A stretch of 64,000 bases of DNA from Erythrobacter ramosus (GTDB lineage Bacteria; Pseudomonadota; Alphaproteobacteria; Sphingomonadales; Sphingomonadaceae), in the NCBI RefSeq assembly GCF_009828055.1, contig NZ_WTYB01000002.1, positions 1,178,001 through 1,242,000 on the forward strand, written 5' to 3'. Both the position numbers and the translations under genes were made by a program. Shown here piece after piece: positions 13,695 through 22,800 of this stretch. The stretch's first letter is position 1. The number at the start of each line of letters is the position of its first letter. The notes under the pieces were generated by a model that was given only the letters and a program-made list of their open reading frames with translations, was not told where the DNA came from and ran no database searches.

Positions 13695-16216
13695 GCCTGC
13701 CCATTGGCACGGCGTGGCGCATCGCACGCCGCGATCTCAATGCGCGCTTCAAGGGGCTGCGGCTGCTGCTGGTGTGCATCTTTCTCGGCACTGCTGCGCT
13801 GGCGGCAATCGGCACGCTGACCAATGCGATCGAGCGCGAGCTGGAGTCCAGCGGGCAAGAATTGCTCGGCGGCGACTTGGAAGTCGAGGTATGGCAGCGC
13901 GACCTGAGGCCCGATGAACGCACGGCGCTGGCGCAATATGGCACCATCTCCAGCGGCTACCGGATGCAGGCGATGGCCAGCACGCCCGACGCGGCGGCTC
14001 CGATTGAGCTGAAGGCAGTCGACGCCAAGTGGCCGATGTTCGGCACATTGCTTCTGACCGATGGCCGCACCGTCGGCGCGCCCAGTGGCACGGATGCGTG
14101 GATTGCGCAGACCGCGTTGGAACGGCTCGGGATCGCGGTGGGTGACAGTTTCAAGGTCGGCACCGTGAACTTGCGGGTCGCGGGTATCATTCAAGACGAG
14201 CCCGATCGCCTGTCCGAAGGCTTCCAGCTCGGTCCGACGATCATTGTGGCGCAGGATGTGCCCGCCAAGGCCGGACTGCTGCAGCCCGGTTCGCTCTACC
14301 AGAGCAAGCACCGGATCGCCTTTGCCAATGCCGCGCAGGGTCCGGATGTGGTCGAAGAGGCGCTGACCAAGCGCTTTCCCACCGCCGGGTTCGATATTCG
14401 CACCCGTGACCGCGCCTCGCCCGGCGCGGATCGGTTCGTACGGCAGATGAGTGATTTCCTGACGCTGGTGGGCCTTGCTGCGCTGGTGATCGCAGGCATC
14501 GGGATTGCGGGCGGCGTGTCATCCTATCTCGATCAGCGCCGCACCAGCATCGCGACGCTGAAGGTGCTGGGGGCGACCTCGGGCGATATCGTGCGCATCT
14601 ATGCGATGCAGATCGGCGTGGCGGCACTGGCGGGGAGTATCGCGGGACTCGCGGCGGGCGTGCTGGTCACGCCGCTTCTGGCGGGCGCCTTGCAAGGGCT
14701 GCTGCCGGTCGAGAGCGGCTTCATCATCGCGCCGGGCGCACTGGCGCTGGCGGCGAGTTACGGGCTGCTGGTGGCCTTCGCCTTTGCGGCGGCACCCCTG
14801 CTGCGCGCGCGTACCTTCCCGGCGATGGCGCTGATGCGGTCGGGCATCGTGCCGCTGTCGCGGGACAAGCGCGCGCTTTTGGCGACCGCGCTGGGACTTG
14901 CCGCGATCTGCGCGCTGGCGCTGCTCACCACCGATCAGCCGATGCTGTCGGGCGGATTCCTGCTCGGCGCTGGCGGCGCTCTGGTGCTGTTGGCGGGGCT
15001 GGGCTGGGGCATCCAGACCCTGGCGCGCCACCTGCCGCGCCCGGCCAATCCGCTGCTCAGGAGCGCGCTCGCCAACATTCACCGCCCCGGCGCGCCGACG
15101 GGGGCGCTGGTGACGGCATTGGGCTTTGGCCTTGCGGCTTTCGTGCTGCTCGCCGCCGTGCAGAGCGCGATCGACGGCAATATCCAGCAGCGCGTTCCGC
15201 AAGCCGCGCCGGATTACTTCGTGCTCGACGTGCCGCCCGCCAAGGAGCCGCGCTTCTTCGAACTGATCCAGCAGGACTTCCCCAAGGCCGCGATCCGCAC
15301 CGTGCCGACGATGCGCGGCGCGGTGCTGGCCTATGGGCCTAAGGCGACAATGATCCGCGTGGCCGACCTCAAAGAGATCCCCGAGGGCGCCTGGGCGCTG
15401 CGGGGTGAGCGCGGGTTGACCTATGCCGACACCCTGCCCGAGGGCAACCGCGTGATCGAAGGCCAATGGTGGAGCCCGTTCCACAAGGGTGAGCCGCTGG
15501 TCTCGGTCGATGCCGATTTCGCGAAGGCCGTGGACCTCAAGGTCGGCGATTACCTCACCATCGGCATCCTCGGCGTGGAGCGCACCGCACGGGTCGCCAA
15601 TATCCGCGAGATCGACTGGGAGAGCATGGGCTTCAACTTCGCGCTGGTGTTCAGCCGCAACGCGATTTCGGATGCGCCGCATAATCTGTCGGCGACCATC
15701 GACTTGCCCGAAGGCGCGGAGACCGCGGCTCGTGGCAAGCTGCTGCGGGCGCTGGTGAAGGAGATGCCGTCAAGCTCGGTAATCGAGGTGGGCGGCATTC
15801 TGGTCGAGGCGCGCAAGCTGCTCGAACAGGTCAGCCTCGCGACGCTGGCGGCGGCAGCTGTCACGGTGCTGGCAGGTCTCGCCGTGCTGATGGGTGCGAT
15901 TGCCGCAGCGCGGGCGGCGCGAACCTATGACACGGTGATGCTGCGCGTGCTGGGCGCGAGCCGGCGGCAGATCCTGTTGTTGCAGCTGGCCGAATATGGC
16001 CTGCTTGCCGGCGTGCTGGCGCTCGTGGCGTTGGCGCTCGGCGGCGGATTGGCGTGGGTGGTCATCACCCAGCTATTCGAGTTTGACTGGCTGCCCGATT
16101 GGGGCGAAGTGCTCGGCGTGCTCGGCCTCGGCGTGGCGCTGGTGCTCGGCTTCGCGCTTGCGGGATCACTACCGCTATTGCGGGCGAAACCGGCGCGGGC
16201 GCTAAGGGAATTGTAA
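13691..16216 (+). CDS. YbbP-like FtsX-domain ABC permease
   Basis: 841 aa, partner of the overlapping ATPase. An N-terminal membrane helix (LLLVCIFLGTAALAAIGTL) is followed by a large periplasmic region with MacB-PCD character. A first FtsX domain lies around residues 260-370 (VGLAALVIAGIGIAGGVSSY). A central set of helices follows at about 395-510, then a second periplasmic domain. A second FtsX domain occupies about 715-841 and ends ALREL. Two FtsX blocks in one chain and about ten helices are the YbbP layout. Proposed roles elsewhere include extrusion of hydrophobic esters or toxic products; not proven here. Confidence 0.9.
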   Translation: MSLPIGTAWRIARRDLNARFKGLRLLLVCIFLGTAALAAIGTLTNAIERELESSGQELLGGDLEVEVWQRDLRPDERTALAQYGTISSGYRMQAMASTPDAAAPIELKAVDAKWPMFGTLLLTDGRTVGAPSGTDAWIAQTALERLGIAVGDSFKVGTVNLRVAGIIQDEPDRLSEGFQLGPTIIVAQDVPAKAGLLQPGSLYQSKHRIAFANAAQGPDVVEEALTKRFPTAGFDIRTRDRASPGADRFVRQMSDFLTLVGLAALVIAGIGIAGGVSSYLDQRRTSIATLKVLGATSGDIVRIYAMQIGVAALAGSIAGLAAGVLVTPLLAGALQGLLPVESGFIIAPGALALAASYGLLVAFAFAAAPLLRARTFPAMALMRSGIVPLSRDKRALLATALGLAAICALALLTTDQPMLSGGFLLGAGGALVLLAGLGWGIQTLARHLPRPANPLLRSALANIHRPGAPTGALVTALGFGLAAFVLLAAVQSAIDGNIQQRVPQAAPDYFVLDVPPAKEPRFFELIQQDFPKAAIRTVPTMRGAVLAYGPKATMIRVADLKEIPEGAWALRGERGLTYADTLPEGNRVIEGQWWSPFHKGEPLVSVDADFAKAVDLKVGDYLTIGILGVERTARVANIREIDWESMGFNFALVFSRNAISDAPHNLSATIDLPEGAETAARGKLLRALVKEMPSSSVIEVGGILVEARKLLEQVSLATLAAAAVTVLAGLAVLMGAIAAARAARTYDTVMLRVLGASRRQILLLQLAEYGLLAGVLALVALALGGGLAWVVITQLFEFDWLPDWGEVLGVLGLGVALVLGFALAGSLPLLRAKPARALREL

Positions 16217-16227
16217 GCGAGGGAGCT

Positions 16228-17097
16228 TTAGGCGAACACCTCTTCCAGCCGGTCCGATCCGCCGCCCGTTACTTCGGAATGGAGCGAGGCGGTGAAGGCC
16301 GAGGCGAACAGGGTGTAGGCGATCATCAGCGGAATGATCAGCAGCCCGCCGATGATCGCCAGCACAGTCCCCGCGCCGGAGCCGCCCTCGGCCGCGTCGG
16401 TAGCGGCAAACAGCAGCGCCACGGGAAGGCCCAAAGCCACCAGCGACACCACGACAAAGGCGATCAGCGCGAGCAGGATCGCAAGCACCTTGCCGCGCGT
16501 CACCGACCAGCTGCGCCGCAGCGCGGTGATCGGGTTGAACACCTGATCCACCGCAACCACCGGGATCAGCACGGCAAACCGGCACGCCAGATAGATGATC
16601 ACGGGAAGGAACAGCACCGGCAGGAGCGCCGCTAGCACTCCGCCGCCCGAGCCACCTGCGGCGGCTGACCCTCCCACCAGCGCCAGTACTCCCAGCGCGA
16701 GGCCGAAGTATCCCAGCAGCATCAGCACCGCGAGCGCGAAGAAGGGCAGCGCGCTTCGGAAGCCACGCACCATTGCCCCGCCGAACGACGGCTCTTCCAG
16801 TGGCGAAGCGATCGTCACCATCGCCGCCTGCTGGGCGAGCAGGATCACGATATAGGCGGCGTAAAACACCACGATCACCGCGATCATCCCGATCCCGAGG
16901 CCGGTTAACGCAGCCGGATCATCCAAGCCCGCCGCAAACCCCGCCGCCCCGGCGAGCCCCATCACCATCACGCCCACAAACAGCGCGATGGCGGCGGCGA
17001 ACTGGATGACCAGAAACACCAGCCACATCCCCAGCAGCAGCCAGAAGCGCTGCCGGAACATGGCAAAGCTGATCGAAAAAACGCGGCCGATGTCCAT
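16228..17097 (-). CDS. Polytopic membrane protein (GPDPase-memb-like)
   Basis: 289 aa from the ATG at 17097 (MDIGRVFSISFAMFRQRF); a longer frame upstream lacks family character. Six or so hydrophobic segments are visible, including LLGMWLVFLVIQFAAAIAL and IAVIVVFYAAYIVILLAQ. The motif VDQVFNPITALRRSWSVTRG near residue 190 is typical of the membrane domain seen in glycerophosphodiesterase-associated and DUF7847-like proteins. Enzymatic residues of a phosphodiesterase are absent. Neighbour of a broken DUF805 gene on the same strand, 105 bp away. Function unknown. Confidence 0.75.
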   Translation of the reverse strand: MDIGRVFSISFAMFRQRFWLLLGMWLVFLVIQFAAAIALFVGVMVMGLAGAAGFAAGLDDPAALTGLGIGMIAVIVVFYAAYIVILLAQQAAMVTIASPLEEPSFGGAMVRGFRSALPFFALAVLMLLGYFGLALGVLALVGGSAAAGGSGGGVLAALLPVLFLPVIIYLACRFAVLIPVVAVDQVFNPITALRRSWSVTRGKVLAILLALIAFVVVSLVALGLPVALLFAATDAAEGGSGAGTVLAIIGGLLIIPLMIAYTLFASAFTASLHSEVTGGGSDRLEEVFA

Positions 17098-17202
17098 GAT
17101 GCAAAGCCCCCTAGCGGGCTTGCTTGCGCCGCAGGGATAAACTGCAACGCTCAAGCGCTTGGAGCAAGGGCCAAAATCGACCCCGCTCCATCACGCCGTG
17201 GA

Positions 17203-17604
17203 TCACTCGAACACATTCTCGCCATACGGGTCCTTCGGATCGGCCCCGAACCGGTTGTGCCCGCGCGTGCCTTCAAGGCACATGAAAATGAACAGGATAA
17301 GCCCGCCCAGATAGGGGATCAGGCCCAGCAGGATAAACCAGCCCGACTTGTCCTGATCGTGGAAGCGCCGCACCTGCACGGCAAGGCTGGGGATGAAGAA
17401 GACGAGTCCGAAAGCCCCGACCAGCAGCAGGAAGAGGATACTGCCACCCTCGCCGCCATCCGAAAGGTCACCCAGGACAAAGCCGACCGCCATCAGAGGA
17501 AACAACACGAGGAGCTGGAACAGCACGAACATCCAGTATTCCTTACGCCGTTAGCGGCCCGAAAAATCGGCATACCGCTTGAGCGGCATAAGCATCCATT
17601 CCAT
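17203..17604 (-). pseudogene. DUF805 membrane protein with in-frame stop
   Basis: The DUF805 family begins with a conserved stretch ending ADFSGR-x-RRKEYW. Here the ATG at 17604 (ribosome binding site AGGGGGATC just upstream) starts MEWMLMPLKRYADFSGR, then TAA at 17553-17551, then RRKEYWMFVLFQ in the same frame through to the stop at 17203. One base change (for example from TCA or GCA-type codons) would restore a normal protein of about 133 aa. Translation could restart at the ATG at 17532, giving 109 aa that lack the conserved cytoplasmic start but keep three hydrophobic segments and the VRRFHDQDKSGW motif. Either a pseudogene, a sequencing error, or a restart product. Confidence 0.8.
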
Positions 17605-17670
17605 CTGTGATCCCCCTGTTGCTTGTGAAGCCCTTGCAAAGCATCACATTTGACTTCGGCATGCAAACGA

Positions 17671-17700
17671 AAAGGGCCCCGCACCAATGGTGCGAGGCCC
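17671..17700 (-). terminator. Rho-independent terminator of the TonB receptor gene
   Basis: On the minus strand GGGCCTCGCACC-ATTGGTGC-style pairing gives a 12-bp GC-rich stem (GGGCCTCGCACC with GGTGCGGGGCCC) followed by TTTTCGTTT. It lies 25 bp after the receptor stop codon. Confidence 0.85.
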
Positions 17701-17724
17701 ATATTCACGCCGATGGCGTTTCGC

Positions 17725-20448
17725 TTAGAAGCGGAAGCGCACAAGGCCGCCGTAGGTGCGCGGCTGGCTCGGGTAGCCCGAAACCGTACCGGCCTGCGCC
17801 ACGCCGTCGAACACCGTGATGATGTACTGATCGTCGAGCAGGTTGCGCGCCCATGCGCCGATTTCCAGCCCGTTTTCGAGCTTGAAGGTCATCGACGCGT
17901 TCACGAGGTTCGTTTCACGCTGGAAAATCCGGGTGTTGCGCAGAGCAGCGTTGAAGGTCGGCAGGCCGTTGTTGATCGCGACGTTGCTTTCGTGGGCGTA
18001 GTCGAGACGGGTGACCAGCGAATTGCCGCTGTCGCCGAACTCGAGCGTGTAGGTCGCCGAGGTGGCGATGCTCCACGCCGGAATACCGCCCGGACGCGCG
18101 CCCGTCAGATTGCCGACCGGGCTTTCATCGAAGCTGTTGAACTTCGGATCAAGGTGGGTCGCCGCGAAGGTGAACACCAGACCGTCGGTCGGGTTGATCG
18201 TGGCATCGACTTCAAAGCCCCGAACCGATTGTTCACCCGCATTGTTCAGCTGGAAGCCGGTGCCGGTGAACAGGAAGCTCTGGAAACCCTTGATGGTCTG
18301 GTCGAACAGCGCGAGGTTGAAGCCGAAGCCGTCCCACTGCGCCTTCATGCCGATTTCGTAGACTTGCGCCTTTTCCGGCCCGGCAAAGCGCGAACCGGTG
18401 CCGAGGTTGGCAACGCCCAGCCCGCCATTGGTGATCGGCGAGGCCGGAGCGGCAAAGCTCGAGCGGCCCGGACCGGGGATGTAGTCCCCAAACGCCGGAC
18501 GGCTATCACGCGACAGGTTGATCGAGCTCGCCTTAAAGCCGGTGGCGTAGCTGGCGTAGAGGTTGACCTCGTTCGAGACCTCATAGGCAGCGCGCAGCAG
18601 GTAAGTGAACTGGTCATCCTGCGTGCGGCCGGGCTCGACCGCGTTGGGCAGGTTAAGGAACGGCGGCTGGAACTGGAACGGCGTCAGGCCGAGCAGCGGG
18701 TTGGTCGCCGGGTTGGTGGCCGCAGCGAGCAGCTGCTGCTGGACCGCACCGGGCAGAGCCTGGAACTGCGCGCGAGTGAAGACGTCGGGCAGGTTCGGGT
18801 TCGCGCGGGTCGCACCGGTGATGAAGGCATCGACCAGATTGATGTTCGCCAACTCGTCGAACGATTGCTGGGCGAGCGCGAAGTCCTTCTTGTCGTCGGT
18901 GTAGTTGAAGCCGGCGGTGAAGACGAGGCCGTCAGCCGGCTCGAAATCGACGGTGCCGAACACCGACCACGACTTGTTGTCCATCGCAAACTGCTCGGCG
19001 GTCAGCGGACCGGGCGAGAAGATCGAGTTCTGCGGGAGGCCAAGGCCCTGTTCCACACCGTTGAACACCAGCGGGTTGCCAGCCAGCAGGCTGAAGAACG
19101 CGCGGGTATCGGCGCCCGTGGTCAGACGGCTGTCCTGCGAGATCGATTCGTCGAAGTAGAACCCGCCGAGGAGGAAGTTGATCGGGCCATCGAAGTCCGA
19201 TGCGATCCGCAATTCCTGCGTGAAGGTGTCAACCTTCTGATCGCGCGTTTCGGTGACCACGTCGGCGCTGGTGAAGTCGACATCCTGATCGAGGAAGTAG
19301 AACCCGCCGAGGAGGAAGTTGATCGGGCCATCGAAGTCCGATGCGATCCGCAATTCCTGCGTGAAGGTGTCAACCTTCTGATCGCGCGTTTCGGTGACCA
19401 CGTCGGCGCTGGTGAAGTCGACATCCTGATCGAGGAAGTTCTTCAATTCGCGATAGGCGGTGATCGAGGTCACGGTCAGGTTGCCGACGTTCCAGTCAGC
19501 CTGGATCGAGCCGCCGTAGTTATCGACGGTGTTGCGCGGAACCTGGCTGAGGAAGGTGTTGTAGCTGAAGAAGTTGGTATCGAGCGCGCCGCCCACAGCG
19601 AACACCGCAGGGGCGCTGGGGCCGGCCACGAGGGTCGAGACCTGACAGCACACTTCGTCAATCCGGCCGTAGTCACCGATGATGCGGATCTTGAAATCCG
19701 TGCTCGGCTCGATCAGCAGCTGGCCGCGGGCCGACCAGCGGTTGCGATCCGAAAGCTCCTCATCGAGGTTGACGATCCGGGCATAGCCGTCACGCTTGTT
19801 GTAGCTACCGTCGAGCGAGAAGGCGATGTTATCGGTGATCGGGCCGGTCACTTCGCCGCGCACAACCATTGCGTTGTAGTTGCCATAGCTGGCTTCGACG
19901 ACGCCGCCGAATTCGTACTCGGGCTCCTTGGTGACGACCGAGATCACGCCGGCCGACGCGTTCTTGCCGAACAGCGTCGATTGCGGACCGTTCAGCACTT
20001 CGATGCGGCTGACCATGTTAAGGTCGGACAGCGCGGCGGCCGAACGCGAACGGAACACGCCGTCGATGAAGACGCCGACCGAAGGCTCGATCCCGAAGTT
20101 GTTATCGCCGTTGCCGAAGCCGCGGATGATGAAGGTGGTGGCCGAAGCGCTCTGCAACTGGCTGACGCGCAGCGAAGGCGTGACGGTTTGCAGATCGAGC
20201 ACGTCGCGAATTTGCGCATTCTCGAGCGTTTCGCCGCTGGTCACCGACACCGAGATCGGGGTTTCCTGCAGGGTCTGTTCGCGCTTGGACGCGGTAACGA
20301 TGATGACGTTACTGCTCTCGGGCGCCTCGACTTCAGGGTCCTGCTCCTGAGCGAATGCCGTTCCCGGCATGGCCAGGGCAAAGGTGGCAGCGCCTGCAAG
20401 CAGGGTGAATCGATATGCGCCGGCAATGCCGGTGATGGTCGAACGCAT
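17725..20448 (-). CDS. TonB-dependent outer-membrane receptor
   Basis: 907 aa. A signal peptide (ending GTAFAQ) precedes a TonB-box-like region (SNVIIVTASKREQ) and the plug domain (about residues 60-170, with ETPISVSVTSGETL and RIEVLNGPQSTLFGKNASAG). The rest is a 22-strand barrel ending in GGLVRFRF with a terminal Phe. Such receptors import siderophores, vitamins or glycans using TonB energy; the ligand cannot be read from sequence. Around residues 340-435 a 47-residue block occurs twice in tandem (see the repeat entry), making the protein longer than its relatives would be. GGAGAGGAGC precedes the ATG, and a terminator follows at 17700-17671. Monocistronic. Confidence 0.92.
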   Translation of the reverse strand: MRSTITGIAGAYRFTLLAGAATFALAMPGTAFAQEQDPEVEAPESSNVIIVTASKREQTLQETPISVSVTSGETLENAQIRDVLDLQTVTPSLRVSQLQSASATTFIIRGFGNGDNNFGIEPSVGVFIDGVFRSRSAAALSDLNMVSRIEVLNGPQSTLFGKNASAGVISVVTKEPEYEFGGVVEASYGNYNAMVVRGEVTGPITDNIAFSLDGSYNKRDGYARIVNLDEELSDRNRWSARGQLLIEPSTDFKIRIIGDYGRIDEVCCQVSTLVAGPSAPAVFAVGGALDTNFFSYNTFLSQVPRNTVDNYGGSIQADWNVGNLTVTSITAYRELKNFLDQDVDFTSADVVTETRDQKVDTFTQELRIASDFDGPINFLLGGFYFLDQDVDFTSADVVTETRDQKVDTFTQELRIASDFDGPINFLLGGFYFDESISQDSRLTTGADTRAFFSLLAGNPLVFNGVEQGLGLPQNSIFSPGPLTAEQFAMDNKSWSVFGTVDFEPADGLVFTAGFNYTDDKKDFALAQQSFDELANINLVDAFITGATRANPNLPDVFTRAQFQALPGAVQQQLLAAATNPATNPLLGLTPFQFQPPFLNLPNAVEPGRTQDDQFTYLLRAAYEVSNEVNLYASYATGFKASSINLSRDSRPAFGDYIPGPGRSSFAAPASPITNGGLGVANLGTGSRFAGPEKAQVYEIGMKAQWDGFGFNLALFDQTIKGFQSFLFTGTGFQLNNAGEQSVRGFEVDATINPTDGLVFTFAATHLDPKFNSFDESPVGNLTGARPGGIPAWSIATSATYTLEFGDSGNSLVTRLDYAHESNVAINNGLPTFNAALRNTRIFQRETNLVNASMTFKLENGLEIGAWARNLLDDQYIITVFDGVAQAGTVSGYPSQPRTYGGLVRFRF
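19153..19434 (-). repeat. Exact 141-bp tandem duplication inside the receptor
   Basis: Two head-to-tail copies of 141 bp, 19153-19293 and 19294-19434, with identity continuing 5 bp further. Each encodes the same 47 residues, beginning LDQDVDFTSADV and ending NFLLGGFYF, in frame. No differences were seen between copies, so the event is very recent or an assembly artefact. The block covers roughly two barrel strands with a loop, so a folded barrel would need to accommodate an extra hairpin. Confidence 0.9.
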
Positions 20449-20866
20449 GGAAGCTCCTCTCCAAAATATCCCGCGACCCCGGCGCCTCTGAAGGCACGCA
20501 CGTTATTCGTGCGCTCTCTCCCGTGATCGTGTGACGGCAATGATAAGCCAGTGTTGCGTCAGCGACAAGCGGCCCACCCGCGCTTTTCCCTGCCAATCCG
20601 GGTTATTGTTGCGCCAGAGTCACACTGGAATCCCCTGTGCAACCACCTCAAATGCGCCCCGCGCTTGCCCCGAACGCATCCTTGCGCTAGGCGCCGCGGC
20701 GATGTTGCAACGCAGCACATGGATGCAACGGCGACGCTTGCCGTAGCGTCCAGAGCTGTCGCTAACCCGCCACAAACACTGCCTAACGCAGCGCCCCCGA
20801 TCCGCGTTGCCCGTTTACCCTGCCCCGGATGCCTCGCATTCGGCCTTCACCGGAAGTTTTTTGCGC
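20449..20866. other. Divergent promoter region, receptor and typA
   Basis: 418 bp between the start codons of the TonB receptor (minus) and typA (plus). It should hold both promoters. I see no convincing small gene, RNA, or strong palindrome; short open frames here have no family character. The typA start is preceded by CCGGAAG at 20850-20856 as a ribosome binding site. Confidence 0.4.
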
Positions 20867-22702
20867 ATGTCGTCCGCCCTTAGAAATATCGCGATTATCG
20901 CCCACGTTGACCACGGAAAGACCACCTTGGTTGACCAATTGTTCCGCCAGTCGGGCACCTTCCGCGAGAACCAGCGCGTTGAAGAACGCGCCATGGATTC
21001 GGGCGATCTCGAAAAGGAACGCGGGATCACCATTCTCGCCAAGTGCACCAGTGTCGAATGGCACGGCGCCAACGGCGACACCACCCGCATCAATATCGTC
21101 GACACCCCCGGCCACGCCGACTTCGGCGCCGAGGTGGAGCGCATCCTCTCGATGGTCGACGGCGTGATCCTGCTGGTCGACAGCGCGGAAGGCGCGATGC
21201 CGCAGACCAAGTTCGTGACCGGCAAGGCGCTCGCGCTCGGCCTGCGTCCGATCGTCGTCGTCAACAAGATCGACCGCCCCGATGGCCGCCCGCAGGAAGT
21301 GCTCGACGAAGTGTTCGATCTGTTCGTCAGCCTCGATGCCGCCGACGATCAGCTCGAATTCCCGGTGCTCTACGCCTCGGGCCGCGATGGCTATGCCAGC
21401 GAAGATCAGGATCGCCGCGAAGGCAGCCTGGCTCCGCTGTTCGAGAAGATCATCGAGCACGTCCGCGCGCCCGGCCTTGATCCCGACGCCAAATTCAGCT
21501 TTCTTGCAACGCTGCTCGACCGCGACAACTTCATGGGCCGCGTCATCACCGGCCGCGTCCAGTCGGGCACGATCCGCGTCAACGATCCGATCCACGCCAT
21601 CGACATGGATGGCAAGGTCGTCGAAGTCGGCCGCGCCACCAAGCTGATGAGCTTTGACGGGCTTGAGCGCGTCCCCGTGGAATCGGCGCAAGCAGGCGAC
21701 ATCATCGCGCTCGCCGGTCTGGAAAAGGCGACCGTTGCCAACACAATTTGCGATCCCTCGGTGTCCGAACCGATCGCCGCCCAGCCGATCGACCCGCCGA
21801 CGCTGGCGATGCGCTTCTCGGTCAATGATTCCCCCCTCGCCGGGCGTGAGGGCAGCAAGGTCACCACCCGCATTATCCGCGACCGCCTGCTGCGCGAGGC
21901 GGAGACCAACGTCGCCATCCGCGTCACCGAAAGCGAAGACAAGGACGCCTACGAAGTTGCCGGGCGCGGCGAATTGCAGCTGGGCGTGCTGATTGAAACG
22001 ATGCGCCGCGAAGGGTTTGAGCTCGGCATCAGCCGCCCGCGCGTGCTGTTCCGCGAAGAAGGCGGCAAGCGCATGGAGCCTTACGAAACCGTCGTCATCG
22101 ACGTGGATGACGAACACTCGGGCACGGTTGTCGAGAAGATGCAGCGCCGCAAGGCCGATCTCACCGAAATGCGCCCCTCGGGCCTCGGCAAGACCCGCAT
22201 CACCTTCTCCGCCCCGTCGCGCGGGTTGATCGGCTACCACGGCGAATTCCTGTCCGACACGCGCGGCACCGGGATCATGAACCGCCTGTTCGAAAAGTAC
22301 GACGCCTACAAGGGTCCGATCGAAGGCCGCATCAACGGCGTGTTGATCTCCAACGGCGATGGCGAGGCCAATGCCTATGCGCTCAACATGCTCGAAGAGC
22401 GCGGCGAACTGTTCGTGGGCCCGCAGATGAAAGTCTATCAGGGCATGATCATCGGCGAGAATGCCAAGCCGGACGATCTCGAAGTCAACCCGATGAAGGC
22501 CAAGCAACTGTCAAACGTCCGATCCAGCGGCAAGGATGAAGCGATCCGCCTCACCCCGCCGCGCCGGATGACGCTGGAACAGTCGATTGCCTATATCGAT
22601 GATGATGAAATGGTCGAAGTGACCCCGCAGTCGATCCGCCTGCGCAAGGCCGAGCTTGACCCGAACGAGCGCAAGAAGATGCGCCGCAAGAAGGAAAGCT
22701 GA
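20867..22702 (+). CDS. typA: Ribosome-associated GTPase TypA/BipA
   Basis: Translational GTPase needed for late 50S assembly and stress or low-temperature growth. 611 aa, the usual length; start at ATG 20867 ([20 protein letters not shown]), preferred to a longer upstream frame. G motifs: AHVDHGKTT (G1) near residue 12, RGITI (G2), DTPGHADFG (G3) near 73, and NKID (G4) near 128. The EF-G-like domain III and the TypA-specific C-terminus ([19 protein letters not shown]) follow. A strong terminator lies 33 bp after the stop. Confidence 0.97.
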   Translation: MSSALRNIAIIAHVDHGKTTLVDQLFRQSGTFRENQRVEERAMDSGDLEKERGITILAKCTSVEWHGANGDTTRINIVDTPGHADFGAEVERILSMVDGVILLVDSAEGAMPQTKFVTGKALALGLRPIVVVNKIDRPDGRPQEVLDEVFDLFVSLDAADDQLEFPVLYASGRDGYASEDQDRREGSLAPLFEKIIEHVRAPGLDPDAKFSFLATLLDRDNFMGRVITGRVQSGTIRVNDPIHAIDMDGKVVEVGRATKLMSFDGLERVPVESAQAGDIIALAGLEKATVANTICDPSVSEPIAAQPIDPPTLAMRFSVNDSPLAGREGSKVTTRIIRDRLLREAETNVAIRVTESEDKDAYEVAGRGELQLGVLIETMRREGFELGISRPRVLFREEGGKRMEPYETVVIDVDDEHSGTVVEKMQRRKADLTEMRPSGLGKTRITFSAPSRGLIGYHGEFLSDTRGTGIMNRLFEKYDAYKGPIEGRINGVLISNGDGEANAYALNMLEERGELFVGPQMKVYQGMIIGENAKPDDLEVNPMKAKQLSNVRSSGKDEAIRLTPPRRMTLEQSIAYIDDDEMVEVTPQSIRLRKAELDPNERKKMRRKKES

Positions 22703-22734
22703 GGTCCGGCGGCCCTAGCCACCAAACCCAAACG

Positions 22735-22779
22735 CAAATGACCCCGCACGAGGATGGCCTCGCGCGGGGTCATTTTTTT
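22735..22779 (+). terminator. Rho-independent terminator of typA
   Basis: AAATGACCCCGC, a short loop containing its own CGAGG/CCTCG pairing, and GCGGGGTCATTTTTTT form a long stem followed by seven Ts. It also stands 22 bp beyond the stop of the convergent barrel gene and may serve both. Confidence 0.9.
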
Positions 22780-22800
22780 CAGCCTAAGCCGAAGCGGCGA

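Noticed and set aside
17551..17590. Sequence GCGGCCCGAAAAATCGGCAT first taken for a third REP copy
   Set aside because: The resemblance to the element at 10100 is limited, and in frame it encodes the conserved DUF805 start ADFSGR, so it is coding in origin.
17650..20526. Very long plus-strand open frame (958 codons) opposite the TonB receptor
   Set aside because: It mirrors the receptor on the other strand, has Arg/Glu-rich low-family composition, repeats the same 141-bp duplication, and no start signals; an antisense shadow of high-GC coding DNA.
20783..22507. 574-codon minus-strand frame opposite typA
   Set aside because: Antisense to an unmistakable TypA; composition (His/Asp/Ala-rich) is typical of GC-rich shadows.
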